DNA of 64,000 nt from the NCBI RefSeq assembly GCF_025999835.1, contig NZ_AP025628.1, forward strand, positions 1,674,001 through 1,738,000, read 5' to 3'. This DNA comes from Caldinitratiruptor microaerophilus (GTDB lineage: Bacteria; Bacillota; Sulfobacillia; Symbiobacteriales; ZC4RG38). The position numbers and the translations under genes were made by a program. Positions 20,170 to 28,997 of this stretch are shown here, one piece after another (within the stretch, counting starts at the first letter, position 1; each line of letters starts with the position of its first letter). The notes under the pieces are model-generated. The model saw only the letters and a list, made by a program, of their open reading frames with translations, made no database searches and was not told where the DNA came from.

Positions 20170-21114
20170 ATGGTCAAGATCGGCAACGTCCGCGTGATCG
20201 ACTTCCACGTCCACTTCCCCGCCGCGCCCCCGCACTTCCGGGGGCGGCAGGTGCACCCCCTGATCGCCGAGTACGGCCGCCGGCGGGACGCCCGCATGGC
20301 GGCCGAATGGGACTTCGAGACCCCCAGCGAGCCGTGGGCCACCGACCCGGCCCAGGAGCCCGCCCTCGCCGACCGGTGGGCGGCGGAGGTGGAGAAGTAC
20401 AACCTGGAGCGGGTCGTCTTCGTGATGGGCTCGTCCAACGAGAACCTGGCGAAGGTGGTCGCGCGCCACCCGGACCGTTTCGCCGCCCTCGTCTTCCTGC
20501 CCGACCCCCTGGCCCCCGGAGCGCTGGACGAGCTGCGCCGGGGCGTCGAGGAGTGGGGCATGCGCGGGCTCAAGCTCCTGGGGCCGCGCATCGACGCCCC
20601 GCTCGACGACCCCCGCCTCCTGCCGATCTGGCAGTACGTGGCGCAGAAGCGGCTGCCCGTCCTGATCCACTTCGGGCCGCTCGGCAAGGCGGGGGGCGTC
20701 GTGTGGCATCCGAACATCTCCCCGCTGGCCCTGTTCCCGGTGGCACAGCGGTTCCCGGAGATCCCCTTCGTCGTCCCCCACTTCGGCTGCGGCTACCCCC
20801 AGGACCTGCTGTGGCTCATGTGGTCGCTGCCGAACATCTACGTGGACACCTCGGGCTCCAACCAGTGGATGCGCTGGATGGTCCAGCCGCTCGACCTGGA
20901 GACGCTGTTCCGCCGCTTCTACGAAACGGTGGGCCCGAAGCGGATCGTGTTCGGCACGGACTCCTCCTCGTTCCCGCGCGGGTTCTCGTACCGGTACCTG
21001 CAGGACCAGGTCCGCGCCTGCCGGCACCTCAACTTCCGGGAAGAGGACCTCGAGGACATCTTTCACCACAACGCCGCCCGGCTCCTGGGCTACATGCCGC
21101 GGGAGGACGAGTAG
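20170..21114 (+). CDS. amidohydrolase family protein (amidohydrolase-2 type)
   Basis: A 314-residue TIM-barrel metal-dependent hydrolase or decarboxylase (PF04909 type). The N-terminal metal site is DFHVHFP. Further ligands are expected in PVLIHFGPLG (about 158-167), VVPHFGCGYP (about 195-204) and the closing FGTDSSSFPRG (about 265). Family members include decarboxylases of aromatic acids and lactonases. The substrate is not evident here. It begins a short plus-strand group but is 74 bp from rarA, so it may be transcribed on its own. Confidence 0.82.
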   Translation: MVKIGNVRVIDFHVHFPAAPPHFRGRQVHPLIAEYGRRRDARMAAEWDFETPSEPWATDPAQEPALADRWAAEVEKYNLERVVFVMGSSNENLAKVVARHPDRFAALVFLPDPLAPGALDELRRGVEEWGMRGLKLLGPRIDAPLDDPRLLPIWQYVAQKRLPVLIHFGPLGKAGGVVWHPNISPLALFPVAQRFPEIPFVVPHFGCGYPQDLLWLMWSLPNIYVDTSGSNQWMRWMVQPLDLETLFRRFYETVGPKRIVFGTDSSSFPRGFSYRYLQDQVRACRHLNFREEDLEDIFHHNAARLLGYMPREDE

Positions 21115-21188
21115 GGCCCGTCTCGCCACGGCCTCTCGCTGCCGCCGGCCCCGCGAAAGGTTAAAATGAGGGGGACGGAGGTGACGGG

Positions 21189-22526
21189 GTGGACCTCTTC
21201 GAGTGGTCCCGCCGGCAGGAGGCGGCCCGGTCGGCGCCCCTGGCGGACCGGATGCGCCCCCGCACGCTGGACGAGGTCGTGGGCCAGGAGCACATCGTCG
21301 GCCCCGGGCGGCTCCTGCGGCGCGCCATCGAGGCGGACCGGCTGTCCTCCCTCATCCTGTGGGGGCCGCCCGGCAGCGGCAAGACGACCCTTGCCCGCAT
21401 CATCGCCGCCACCACCCGGGCGCACTTCGAGCAGCTGAACGCCGTGACTGCCGGGGTCTCGGACATCCGCCGCATCATGCAGGAGGCGCGGGATCGCCTG
21501 GGCCAGCACGGCCAGCGGACCGTGGTGTTCGTCGACGAGATCCACCGCTGGTCCAGGTCCCAGCAGGACGCCCTCCTCCCCTACGTGGAAGACGGGACGA
21601 TCATCCTGATCGGGGCGACCACGGAGAACCCCTCGTTCGAGGTGATCCCGCCGCTCCTCTCCCGGGCCCGCCTCTTCCGGCTCGAGCCGCTCACGGACGA
21701 GCAGGTCCGCACGGTGGTGGAACGGGCCCTCACCGACCCGGAGCGGGGGCTCGGCCGGGAGGCGGTGCGGGTCGACCCCGAGGCGCTGGACCACATCGTG
21801 CGCATGGCGAACGGGGACGCCCGCAGCGCCCTGAACGCGCTGGAGCTGGCCGTCCTCACCACCCCGCCGGGACCGGACGGCGTGCGCCACGTCACCCTCG
21901 CCGTGGCGGAGGAGTCCATCCAGCGGCGCGTCCTGCGCTACGACCGGGAGGGCGACCAGCACTACGACGTCGTCAGCGCCTTCATCAAGTCGATGCGCGG
22001 CTCGGACCCCGACGCCGCGCTCTACTGGCTCGCCCGGATGATCGAGGCCGGCGAGGACCCCCTCTTCATCGCCCGCCGGGTGGTCATCCACGCCAGCGAG
22101 GACGTGGGGATGGCGGACCCCATGGCGCTGGTGGTCGCCGTCGCGGCGATGCAGGCGGTGCACATGGTCGGCTGGCCGGAAGCCCGCCTGGCGCTGGCGC
22201 AGGCGGTGGTGCACGTGGCCACGGCGCCCAAGTCGAACGCCGTGTACGTGGCCATCGGGGAGGCCATGAAGGACGTGCAGGAGAAGCGGGCGGGTGAGGT
22301 GCCCGTGCACCTGCGGGACGCCAGCTACAAGGGCGCGGCGCGCCTCGGCCACGGCGCCGGATACAAGTACCCGCACGACTTCCCGGGCGCCCACGTCGCC
22401 CAGGTCTACGTGCCACCCGAGGTCCTCGGCCGGGTGTACTACCGCCCGTCGGACCGGGGGTTCGAGGCGGAGATCCGCCGCCGGCTCGAGGCCTGGCGGT
22501 CGGGCGGCGCCGGCCCGCAGCCGTGA
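21189..22526 (+). CDS. rarA: replication-associated recombination protein A (RarA/MgsA)
   Basis: A 445-residue AAA+ ATPase that acts at stalled replication forks. Walker A is GPPGSGKTT (about 59-67), Walker B is VVFVDEIHR (about 116-124), and sensor 1 is GATTENPSFE. The C-terminal half contains the tetramerisation region with SAFIKSMRGSDPDAALYWLARM and the end motif YKYPHDFPG. The GTG start follows GGAGGTGACGGG. It is full length and conventional. The gph-like gene follows by 24 bp. Confidence 0.95.
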   Translation: MDLFEWSRRQEAARSAPLADRMRPRTLDEVVGQEHIVGPGRLLRRAIEADRLSSLILWGPPGSGKTTLARIIAATTRAHFEQLNAVTAGVSDIRRIMQEARDRLGQHGQRTVVFVDEIHRWSRSQQDALLPYVEDGTIILIGATTENPSFEVIPPLLSRARLFRLEPLTDEQVRTVVERALTDPERGLGREAVRVDPEALDHIVRMANGDARSALNALELAVLTTPPGPDGVRHVTLAVAEESIQRRVLRYDREGDQHYDVVSAFIKSMRGSDPDAALYWLARMIEAGEDPLFIARRVVIHASEDVGMADPMALVVAVAAMQAVHMVGWPEARLALAQAVVHVATAPKSNAVYVAIGEAMKDVQEKRAGEVPVHLRDASYKGAARLGHGAGYKYPHDFPGAHVAQVYVPPEVLGRVYYRPSDRGFEAEIRRRLEAWRSGGAGPQP

Positions 22527-22550
22527 CTCTCGCTTCAGGACGGTGCAGGC

Positions 22551-23246
22551 ATGTTCTCCGGAATCCGCGTCGTGCTGTTCGACCTGGACGGCACCCTGAT
22601 CGACTCGAAGGACGACCTGGCGAAGGCCGCCAACCTCACCCTGGCCGACCTCGGCCTGCCCTCGCTCCCCCCTGCGCAGATCCACCGGTTCATCGGCAAC
22701 GGGACCCGGGTGCTGGTCCAGCGGACCCTGGCCGCCGCGCGCGAGCGGGACGGCCGGGGAGATCCCGCCGCGCTGTGCCCGGAGGACGTGGACGGCGCCC
22801 TGGCGATCTTCCGCCGCCACTACCGGGAGCATTGCCTCGACCAGACGCGGCTCTACCCCGGCGCCGGGCGCACCCTGGCCGGGCTCCGCGACGCCGGGGT
22901 CCACCGCGCCGTGGTGACCAACAAGGACGGCGAGCTGAGCCGGACGATCCTCGCCGGGCTCGGCGTCCTCGACCTGGTCGAGGTGCTCCTGGGGCCGGAG
23001 GACGTGATCCACCGGAAGCCGCACCCCGAACCCGTCTTCCGCGCGCTGGACGCCTTCGGGGCCCGGCCCTCCGAGGCCCTTCTCGTGGGCGACAGCCCCG
23101 TGGACGCCGAGACGGCCCGCGCCGCGGGCGTGCCGCTCTGCGCGGTCACGTACGGCTACGGCCTCGACAATCCCGAGGCGCTGGCCCGCGCCGGGGCAGC
23201 GGCCGTCCTGGACCGCCTGGACGACCTCCTGGACCTCCTCCGGTAG
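22551..23246 (+). CDS. gph: HAD family phosphatase, phosphoglycolate phosphatase type
   Basis: A 231-residue HAD-superfamily hydrolase. Motif I is LFDLDGTLIDS (catalytic Asp pair, about 9-19), motif II is VVTNKD (about 121-126), the lysine of motif III lies in HRKPHPEP, and motif IV is LLVGDSPVDAETARAAG. The four-helix cap domain between motifs I and II is typical of Gph, which salvages 2-phosphoglycolate formed during DNA repair. PpaX pyrophosphatases have the same layout, so substrate is inferred. The stop codon is 8 bp from the converging yraN. Confidence 0.85.
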   Translation: MFSGIRVVLFDLDGTLIDSKDDLAKAANLTLADLGLPSLPPAQIHRFIGNGTRVLVQRTLAAARERDGRGDPAALCPEDVDGALAIFRRHYREHCLDQTRLYPGAGRTLAGLRDAGVHRAVVTNKDGELSRTILAGLGVLDLVEVLLGPEDVIHRKPHPEPVFRALDAFGARPSEALLVGDSPVDAETARAAGVPLCAVTYGYGLDNPEALARAGAAAVLDRLDDLLDLLR

Positions 23247-23254
23247 CCCGCCGT

Positions 23255-23641
23255 TCACGGGCCGAAGGCCCCCGGGATCCACGTCACGCGCCAGCCGCCC
23301 CGCCCGTCGGGGGCGACCTCGGTCACGTCGAACCGGCACGGCCGGTCCGGACGGGGATGGTCGCGGAGGAAGGCGGCGGCCAGACGGCGGAGGCGCATCT
23401 GCTTCGCCGGACCCACCGCCTCGGCGCCGGTGCCGAACCGCGCGGACCTGCGGGTCTTCACCTCCACGAACACGAGCGCCGGCCCGTCCTCGAGGACCAG
23501 GTCGATTTCCCCCAGCCGGCAACGCCAGTTGCGCGCGACGAGGGACAGCCCCTGCGCCAGGAGGTGCGCGAGCGCGGCCTCCTCGCCGGCGCGCGCGACT
23601 GCCCCGGTCTGGCGCTTCGCCCCCGGCCGTGGCTCAGGCAT
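23255..23641 (-). CDS. yraN: YraN family protein (UPF0102)
   Basis: A 128-residue protein with the endonuclease-like fold of UPF0102. The core [28 protein letters not shown], with the D, E-x-K arrangement of the PD-(D/E)XK fold, is clear at about residues 34-62. Its cellular role is not established. It overlaps the end of rnhB by 8 bp, the common arrangement in Firmicutes, and ends the long minus-strand block. Confidence 0.9.
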   Translation of the reverse strand: MPEPRPGAKRQTGAVARAGEEAALAHLLAQGLSLVARNWRCRLGEIDLVLEDGPALVFVEVKTRRSARFGTGAEAVGPAKQMRLRRLAAAFLRDHPRPDRPCRFDVTEVAPDGRGGWRVTWIPGAFGP

Positions 23642-24452
23642 CCCCGTGCGGCGGCCGGGCCGGGGCGGCGGACAGCGCTTCCCGCGGCTGCCCGAGACGG
23701 CGGTGGATCGGACACGGGCCGTACTTCTCCAGCGCCGCGCGGTGCTCGGCCGTCCCGTATCCCTTGTGATGGGCGAACCCGTACTGCGGGTAGAGCCTGT
23801 CCATCTCCATCATGTACCGGTCCCGGGTCACCTTGGCGACGACGGCGGCGGCGGCGACCGAGGCCGAGGCGCCCTCCCCTCCGGCGACCAGCGTCTGAGG
23901 CGGGCCGGGGTGGGGCAGGTGCAGGGAGGCCAGCAGGAGGTGGTCCGGAGGGACGGTGAGGCCCCGGACCGCCCTGGACATGGCCTCGTAGGTGGCGAGG
24001 AGGACGCTCGTCTCGTCGATCCCCGCGGGGTCGGCCATGCCGACCCCGACGGAGACGGCCACCCGGCGGATCTCGTCGTAGAGCGCCTCCCGGCGGCGCT
24101 CGGTCAGGCGGCGGATGTTCTCGAGCCCGGGGAGGAACACTTCGCCGGGGAGCACCACGGCCGCCGCGACCACCGGCCCGGCGAGTGGCCCCCGCCCCAC
24201 CTCGTCCACGCCCGCGACGTAGCGTGCACCCTGACTCCACAGCCGCCGCTCGTGCGCGTACATCCGGGTCAGCAGGGACTTCTGCCGCTCCCACTCCTCC
24301 AGCCGCTCGCGACAGTACCGCACGAGCCGCTGCGCCCCGCCCCGGGGATCCCCCGCCAGCGCGGCGATGACCTCGGGGTAGCTTTCCGGTCCCCTCGCCT
24401 GCACGTACTGGTGGAGCTGGCGCAGGCTCATCTTGCGAAGGCTCACCCGCAC
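23634..24452 (-). CDS. rnhB: ribonuclease HII-like protein with altered active site
   Basis: A 272-residue RNase HII homologue with the usual N-terminal extension. RNase HII nicks DNA at single ribonucleotides. [13 protein letters not shown] (83-95) is intact, giving the first two acidic residues, and the C-terminal KVTRDR and GYGTAEH blocks are conserved. However, the block LLVDA of known enzymes reads LLLAS here (Ala175 for the catalytic Asp). IKGDAKS reads VAGGEGAS (190-196), so the last Asp is at best a Glu. DSKKL reads NIRRL (112-116). The start GTG follows GGGGGG. Position between rbgA and yraN is normal. Activity is doubtful. Confidence 0.85.
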   Translation of the reverse strand: MRVSLRKMSLRQLHQYVQARGPESYPEVIAALAGDPRGGAQRLVRYCRERLEEWERQKSLLTRMYAHERRLWSQGARYVAGVDEVGRGPLAGPVVAAAVVLPGEVFLPGLENIRRLTERRREALYDEIRRVAVSVGVGMADPAGIDETSVLLATYEAMSRAVRGLTVPPDHLLLASLHLPHPGPPQTLVAGGEGASASVAAAAVVAKVTRDRYMMEMDRLYPQYGFAHHKGYGTAEHRAALEKYGPCPIHRRLGQPREALSAAPARPPHGDA

Positions 24453-24563
24453 GCGCTCATGCCCCCCGTCTGCCCAGATGAACCGAGGCCCCGCGCCGAG
24501 CCGGAGGGCACTCGACTCGATGGCACACGTCTCGATGACGGAGGGATGTTCGGCGCTTTTTTC

Positions 24564-25454
24564 TCAAAATCCTCCCGGCCCCGAGCAGCCGTCGGGACCG
24601 GGGAGCGGCTCGGGCGGCTGCTCCAGCGTCAGCCGGCCGAGGCGGCCCTCGCGGAGCTCGCGCAGGATCAGGGCCGCGGCCCGGTCCGCGTCCGGAAGGC
24701 CGCCGGGACGGAGGAGCCCCCGGAAGCGGGCCACCTGCGCGAGCGCGGCCTCCGGATCGGCCGGCGGACCCTCCAGCCCGAACCGCTCCCGGACCGCTCC
24801 AGGAGCCAGCGCCTGCAGGTCGGGCAGGAGCGCGGCGGCCACCCGGGGGATGTCCACCACCTCCTCGCGCACGATCCCCAGGGCGACCAGGAGGTACCCC
24901 GTCCTGGGGTCCACGAAGCGCGGCACGAGGATGCCGGGCACGTCGAGGAGTTCGAGGTCGCCGACCCGGACCCACTGGAGGCCCCGCGTGACCCCGGGCT
25001 TCTCGCCCACACGGGCTCGCCGGCCGCCGGCCATGCGGTTGAGCAGCGACGACTTGCCCACGTTGGGCATCCCGACCACCATCACCCGCGCCGGGCGGGG
25101 CAGCCGCCCGCGCGCGCCGAGGGAGGCGACCACCGGCTCGTAGAGGCGGCGGACCTCCACCAGCACCTCCCGGACCCCCGTGCCCCGCGCGGCGTCCACC
25201 GCCACGGCCGTCAGCCCCTGCGCCGACAGGTGGCGGAGCCAGGCGCCGGTGGCGGCCGGGTCGGCCAGATCCGCGTGCGCCAGCGCGACCACCCGCGGCC
25301 TTCGCCCCGCGAGCTGCGCCAGGTCCGGGTTCGCGCTGGCCGCCGGCGCCCGCGCGTCCCGCACCTCCACCACCACGTCGACCAGGCGCAGGGCCTCCGC
25401 AACCTGCCGCCGCGCCCGGACCATGTGTCCGGGGAACCAGGAGATGCTGCCCAC
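24564..25454 (-). CDS. rbgA: ribosome biogenesis GTPase RbgA/YlqF, degenerate G4 motif
   Basis: A 296-residue circularly permuted GTPase that helps assemble the large ribosomal subunit. WFPGHM at the N-terminus is the family signature. Motif order is permuted: G4, then G1 (GMPNVGKSS, 128-136), then G3 (DVPGI). The G4 motif, normally NKAD, reads AHAD at 59-62, so the Asn and Lys that recognise guanine and support the P-loop are missing while the Asp is kept. The C-terminal ANTAR-like region is present, with a disordered end (PGPDGCSGPGGF). It lies between lepB and rnhB as usual. Confidence 0.88.
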   Translation of the reverse strand: MGSISWFPGHMVRARRQVAEALRLVDVVVEVRDARAPAASANPDLAQLAGRRPRVVALAHADLADPAATGAWLRHLSAQGLTAVAVDAARGTGVREVLVEVRRLYEPVVASLGARGRLPRPARVMVVGMPNVGKSSLLNRMAGGRRARVGEKPGVTRGLQWVRVGDLELLDVPGILVPRFVDPRTGYLLVALGIVREEVVDIPRVAAALLPDLQALAPGAVRERFGLEGPPADPEAALAQVARFRGLLRPGGLPDADRAAALILRELREGRLGRLTLEQPPEPLPGPDGCSGPGGF

Positions 25455-25477
25455 GGCCCGCTCCTCCTGCCGGGCAG

Positions 25478-26134
25478 CTACTGGCCCGCCATCGGCGTGG
25501 AGGGCGCGGTTGCCCGCGGGCCGGCCGCCACCCGCCCGGAGAGGAGGTCCCAGCGGTCCAGCGGCCAGAACCGCAGGAACGCTTTCCCCTTGACGTACTG
25601 GAGGGAGATCTCGCCGAAGGCGCGGCTGTCCTCGCTGTTGTCCCGGTTGTCGCCCATGACCCAGATCGTCCCGGGCGGTACGACGCGCGCCTTGAACGTG
25701 CCGGTGTGGCGGAACCGCAGGTAGGGCTCGTCCAGCGGCTGGCCGTTGACGTACACGACGTCGCCCCGGGCCTCGATGCGGTCGCCGGCCACCGCGATCA
25801 CGCGCTTGATGAAGTCACGCCGGCCGGGACCGTACGGATAGCGAAAGACGACGATGTCCCCGCGTTCGGGGGGGTGGAAGCGGTAGATGAACTTGTTCAC
25901 CAGGAGGCGTTCGCCGTCGCGGAGGGTGGGCTCCATCGAGTGGCCGTCGACCACGAACACCTCCACCACGTAGTGCCGGATGGCCAGGGCGATGAGGAGG
26001 GCGATGACCACCGTCTCCACGACCTCGCGCAGGGCGCTCTTCCCCTTTGTCCCGCGCGGCGGGGAGCGGTGGGTCCCGGCGTCCACCGGTGCGCTCTCTT
26101 CCGTTACCGGGTATCCTTCCGGGGGCTGCGGCAC
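25478..26134 (-). CDS. lepB: signal peptidase I
   Basis: A 218-residue type I signal peptidase that releases exported proteins from their signal peptides. One membrane segment (VVETVVIALLIALAIRHYVV) follows a charged cytoplasmic N-terminus. The catalytic serine is in DGHSMEPTL and the general-base lysine in DFIKRVIAVAGD. GDNRDNSEDSR is the family box E. I chose the GTG at 26134, which has GGGAG ten bases upstream; starts up to 26179 are possible. The C-terminal 20 residues beyond the fold are alanine/proline-rich. It follows rplS and precedes rbgA. Confidence 0.92.
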   Translation of the reverse strand: MPQPPEGYPVTEESAPVDAGTHRSPPRGTKGKSALREVVETVVIALLIALAIRHYVVEVFVVDGHSMEPTLRDGERLLVNKFIYRFHPPERGDIVVFRYPYGPGRRDFIKRVIAVAGDRIEARGDVVYVNGQPLDEPYLRFRHTGTFKARVVPPGTIWVMGDNRDNSEDSRAFGEISLQYVKGKAFLRFWPLDRWDLLSGRVAAGPRATAPSTPMAGQ

Positions 26135-26195
26135 GCGGCGATCCACTCCCTTCGCCGGTGCGGCGCCACCCCGGGGCACCGCCCGGCCGCAGAAG

Positions 26196-26220
26196 GGCGC
26201 CGGGCCATGTGCCCGGCGCC
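26196..26220 (-). terminator. hairpin after rplS
   Basis: A perfect 10-bp stem, GGCGCCGGGC / GCCCGGCGCC, with a 5-base loop, directly behind the rplS stop codon. On the minus strand it is followed by CCTTCTG rather than a clean T tract, so some read-through into lepB is likely. Confidence 0.55.
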
Positions 26221-26221
26221 G

Positions 26222-26572
26222 TCACCGATCCCGCTTTTCCTTGATCCGGGCCGCCTTGCCGGTCAGCCGGCGCAGGTAGTACAGCTTGGCCCGGCGGACG
26301 TCACCCCGCCGCACGACCTCGATCTTCTCGATCTGCGGCGAGTGCACCGGGAACGTCCGCTCGACGCCCACGCCGTACGACACGCGCCGCACGGTGAACG
26401 TCTCGCGCACCCCGCCCCGCTGGCGCTTGATGCACACGCCCTCGAAAGCCTGGACGCGCTCCCGGTTGCCCTCCACCACCTTGACGTGCACCCGCAGGGT
26501 GTCGCCGGGGCGGAAGTCCGGGATGTCCTTGCGCATCTGCTCCTGCTCGAGCAGGTCGATCACGTTGGCCAC
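26222..26572 (-). CDS. rplS: 50S ribosomal protein L19
   Basis: A 116-residue ribosomal protein L19, normal length. [19 protein letters not shown] and [17 protein letters not shown] are signature segments. It follows trmD by 78 bp in the standard rpsP-rimM-trmD-rplS order. Confidence 0.98.
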   Translation of the reverse strand: MANVIDLLEQEQMRKDIPDFRPGDTLRVHVKVVEGNRERVQAFEGVCIKRQRGGVRETFTVRRVSYGVGVERTFPVHSPQIEKIEVVRRGDVRRAKLYYLRRLTGKAARIKEKRDR

Positions 26573-26650
26573 TTCGATCCCCCTTTCGCCACGGCGTTCA
26601 CACCCGGCACCGGGCCGGGTGGTGGATCGCCCCCAGGATCAACGAGACGA

Positions 26651-27469
26651 TTATAGCAGACTCGACCGCGGACCTGCCAGGCCCAGCTCGCGGCGCAGCT
26701 CTGCCAGCATGCGGCGGTCGTCGTCGTCCAGCCGCGCCCGCTCCAGGAGGTCGGGCCGCTGCAGGAGGGTGCGGCGGAGCGCCTCCCGGCGCCGCCACCG
26801 CGCCACGGCGGCATGGTCCCCGCTCCGAAGCACCGCCGGGACCTCCATCCCCCGGAAGGAGGCGGGCCGCGTGTACTGGGGCCCCTCGAGGAGGCCGGTC
26901 GCGTACGAGTCGTCGGCGGCGGAGCGCTCATCCCCCAGGACGCCGGGAACCAGGCGGCACACGGCGTCGATCATCACCAGGGCCGGCAGCTCGCCACCGG
27001 TCAGGACGAAGTCGCCCAGGGAGACCTCGTCGGTGACGATCCGCCGCACCCGTTCGTCGAAGCCCTCGTACCGGCCGGCAACGAAGATCAGGTGCGGCTC
27101 GCCGGCGAGCTCCCGGGCCATCTCCTGGGAGAACCGGCGCCCCCCCGGGTCCATGAGCAGGATCCGGGGCCGGCGCCCCGCCGGCGGGGCCGTGAGGCCG
27201 CCGGCCGGCACCGCCTCGGGAAAGGGGCCCTGACGGATCGCGTGCTCGACCGCCGCGTAGACCGGCCCGGGCTTCAGCACCAGACCCTGGCCGCCCCCGT
27301 AGGGGTAGTCGTCCGTGACCTGGTGGGGCCCCTCGCCGAACGCGCGCAGGTTCACCACGCGCACGTCGATCAGGCCCTTCTCCCGTGCCCGGCCGAGGAT
27401 GGATTCCTCCAGCGGCCCGTAGCACAGGTCGGGGTGCAGGGTGACGAGGTGAATGAGCATCGGCGTCAC
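26651..27469 (-). CDS. trmD: tRNA (guanine-N1)-methyltransferase TrmD
   Basis: A 272-residue SPOUT methyltransferase that forms m1G37 in tRNAs and prevents frameshifting. The knotted SAM site is visible in [15 protein letters not shown] and [31 protein letters not shown] is the N-terminal signature. The start is a GTG whose bases overlap the TGA of rimM (GTGA), implying coupled translation. An ATG three codons later (27460) would also fit. Length is slightly above the family norm because of a proline- and glycine-rich insert near residues 85-95. Confidence 0.95.
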   Translation of the reverse strand: MTPMLIHLVTLHPDLCYGPLEESILGRAREKGLIDVRVVNLRAFGEGPHQVTDDYPYGGGQGLVLKPGPVYAAVEHAIRQGPFPEAVPAGGLTAPPAGRRPRILLMDPGGRRFSQEMARELAGEPHLIFVAGRYEGFDERVRRIVTDEVSLGDFVLTGGELPALVMIDAVCRLVPGVLGDERSAADDSYATGLLEGPQYTRPASFRGMEVPAVLRSGDHAAVARWRRREALRRTLLQRPDLLERARLDDDDRRMLAELRRELGLAGPRSSLL

Positions 27470-27978
27470 GGCTCCAGGAGGCCCGGGATCGGCCGGATGA
27501 CGACCCGCCCGGCGGCCGGATCCACCCGCTCGACGAACTGGCGCACGAACGGCACCCGGGCCCGGTGTCCGGCCTCGAGCCGGATCACCAGCACGTCGGC
27601 GGCCGGGGCGGGTTCGACCGCCTCCACCCGGCCCAGGCGTGTCCCCTCCGGGTCCTCGGCGACCATCCCCACCAGCTGGAACACGTAGAACGTGTCCTCC
27701 GGCAGGGGGTGAAGCGCGGCGGCGTCCACTCGCAGCTCTCGCCCCCGGAGGGTCTCCGCCGCCGAGCGGTCGTGCACGCCCTCCAGCTCGAGGACCGGCA
27801 TCCCGGCCCGGACGAAGCCCACGAAGCGGCAGCGTCGCGGCCGGGGCTCGTCCCCCACGTAGACTTCCCGGAGCGCGGGCCAGCGCTCGGGGAAATCTGT
27901 CAGGGGATACACCCGGACCGCCCCGCGCAGGCCCTGCGGGGCCACGATCTGCCCGATGGTCACCCGGGACCCGGTCAT
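27466..27978 (-). CDS. rimM: ribosome maturation factor RimM
   Basis: A 170-residue 16S processing factor that binds S19. The N-terminal RimM domain starts with [27 protein letters not shown]. The C-terminal PRC-barrel domain ([16 protein letters not shown] to the end) is complete. It overlaps ylqD upstream and trmD downstream by 4 bp each, a strongly coupled arrangement. Confidence 0.95.
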   Translation of the reverse strand: MTGSRVTIGQIVAPQGLRGAVRVYPLTDFPERWPALREVYVGDEPRPRRCRFVGFVRAGMPVLELEGVHDRSAAETLRGRELRVDAAALHPLPEDTFYVFQLVGMVAEDPEGTRLGRVEAVEPAPAADVLVIRLEAGHRARVPFVRQFVERVDPAAGRVVIRPIPGLLEP

Positions 27979-28382
27979 GTGCGGCGGATCGCGACCACGC
28001 GGCCGTCCTCCACCAACACCTCCGTGGCGAAGAGGCCGTCCCAGTCGTCCCCGACCCCGACCTCCGCCACCGCCTGCACGGTGCCGGTGACCACCTCGCT
28101 CCCCAGGGGCAGGCCGGCCACCTCCGTCACCCGCCGCATCAGCTCCTGCTTCTCGGCCTGGCGCTTCTCCTTCTCGAGCTCGACCGCCTGCCGGAGCGCG
28201 AGCTGCTGCTGGGCGGTGAGGGTCGGGCTCAGGGCGGCGCGCTTGACCTGGCTGTCCAGCTCGTCGATCTCGGCCTCCACCTGGCGGATGGCCGCCTGCA
28301 GCTCCGCCACGAGCCGGCTCTTGAGCTTCTCCGTGACCCGGGCCTTCACCGTCAGCGGACGCACGATCTGGATCTTGTTCAC
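27975..28382 (-). CDS. ylqD: YlqD family protein
   Basis: A 135-residue protein of the YlqD family, found in this exact operon position in many Firmicutes. Residues about 10-75 form a long charged helix likely to be a coiled coil. The C-terminal third ([17 protein letters not shown]) is a small beta domain. The GTG start overlaps the TGA of khpA. Its function is unknown; a link to ribosome maturation is inferred only from its neighbours. Confidence 0.85.
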   Translation of the reverse strand: MNKIQIVRPLTVKARVTEKLKSRLVAELQAAIRQVEAEIDELDSQVKRAALSPTLTAQQQLALRQAVELEKEKRQAEKQELMRRVTEVAGLPLGSEVVTGTVQAVAEVGVGDDWDGLFATEVLVEDGRVVAIRRT

Positions 28383-28609
28383 TGCGCGAACTCCACGTGA
28401 ACCCGCCGGCCATCCCGGACGGCTGCCGACTTCACCACGGTGCGGATCGCCCGGGCCACCCGGCCCTGCCGGCCTATGACCTTGCCCAGGTCGTCCGGGG
28501 CGACGTGCACCGTCAGGGTGACGCTGCGGGCCGTCTCCTCCTGCTCGACCACCACCTGGTCGGGGTGATCCACCAGTGATCTTACGAGAATCTCCACCAG
28601 TTGTTTCAC
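28379..28609 (-). CDS. khpA: KH-domain RNA-binding protein KhpA
   Basis: A 76-residue single KH domain protein. The nucleic-acid-binding loop DLGKVIGRQGRVARAIRTVV (about 40-59) has the GxxG core GRQG. KhpA pairs with KhpB/EloR to bind RNA and influences cell length and division in Firmicutes. The position after rpsP is conserved. It overlaps ylqD by 4 bp. Confidence 0.93.
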   Translation of the reverse strand: MKQLVEILVRSLVDHPDQVVVEQEETARSVTLTVHVAPDDLGKVIGRQGRVARAIRTVVKSAAVRDGRRVHVEFAQ

Positions 28610-28670
28610 CGCAGAGTACCCCCGTCACGCCGCCCCGGCAGCGGGGCCCGGGCCGGCCCGGGCCGCCCCG

Positions 28671-28952
28671 CTACCCGTTCGCCGGCTGCGCGGTGCCCCC
28701 GCGCAGGGCCTGGAAGACGCCGGCCCGCTTCAGCAGGGCCCGGGCGGTGTCCGTCGGCTGCGCTCCCCGGCGGAGCCAGAGGACGGCCTTTTCCTGATCG
28801 ATCTGGACCACCGGCGGCTGGCGGGTCGGATTGTAGTAGCCGATCTCCTCGACGAAGCGCCCGTCGCGCGGGGAGCTCTCCTCCGCGACCACCAGGCGGT
28901 AGAACGGCTGCTTCTTCGCACCCATGCGGCGCAGGCGGATCTTCAGCGCCAC
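28671..28952 (-). CDS. rpsP: 30S ribosomal protein S16
   Basis: A 93-residue ribosomal protein S16. [22 protein letters not shown] is diagnostic, and the [10 protein letters not shown] block follows. The ATG has a GGGGGTG stretch upstream. It follows ffh by 45 bp. Confidence 0.98.
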   Translation of the reverse strand: MALKIRLRRMGAKKQPFYRLVVAEESSPRDGRFVEEIGYYNPTRQPPVVQIDQEKAVLWLRRGAQPTDTARALLKRAGVFQALRGGTAQPANG

Positions 28953-28997
28953 CCGATGTCACCCCCTTTCGTGGCCGGCGCGGCCGCCGCCTTCCGG

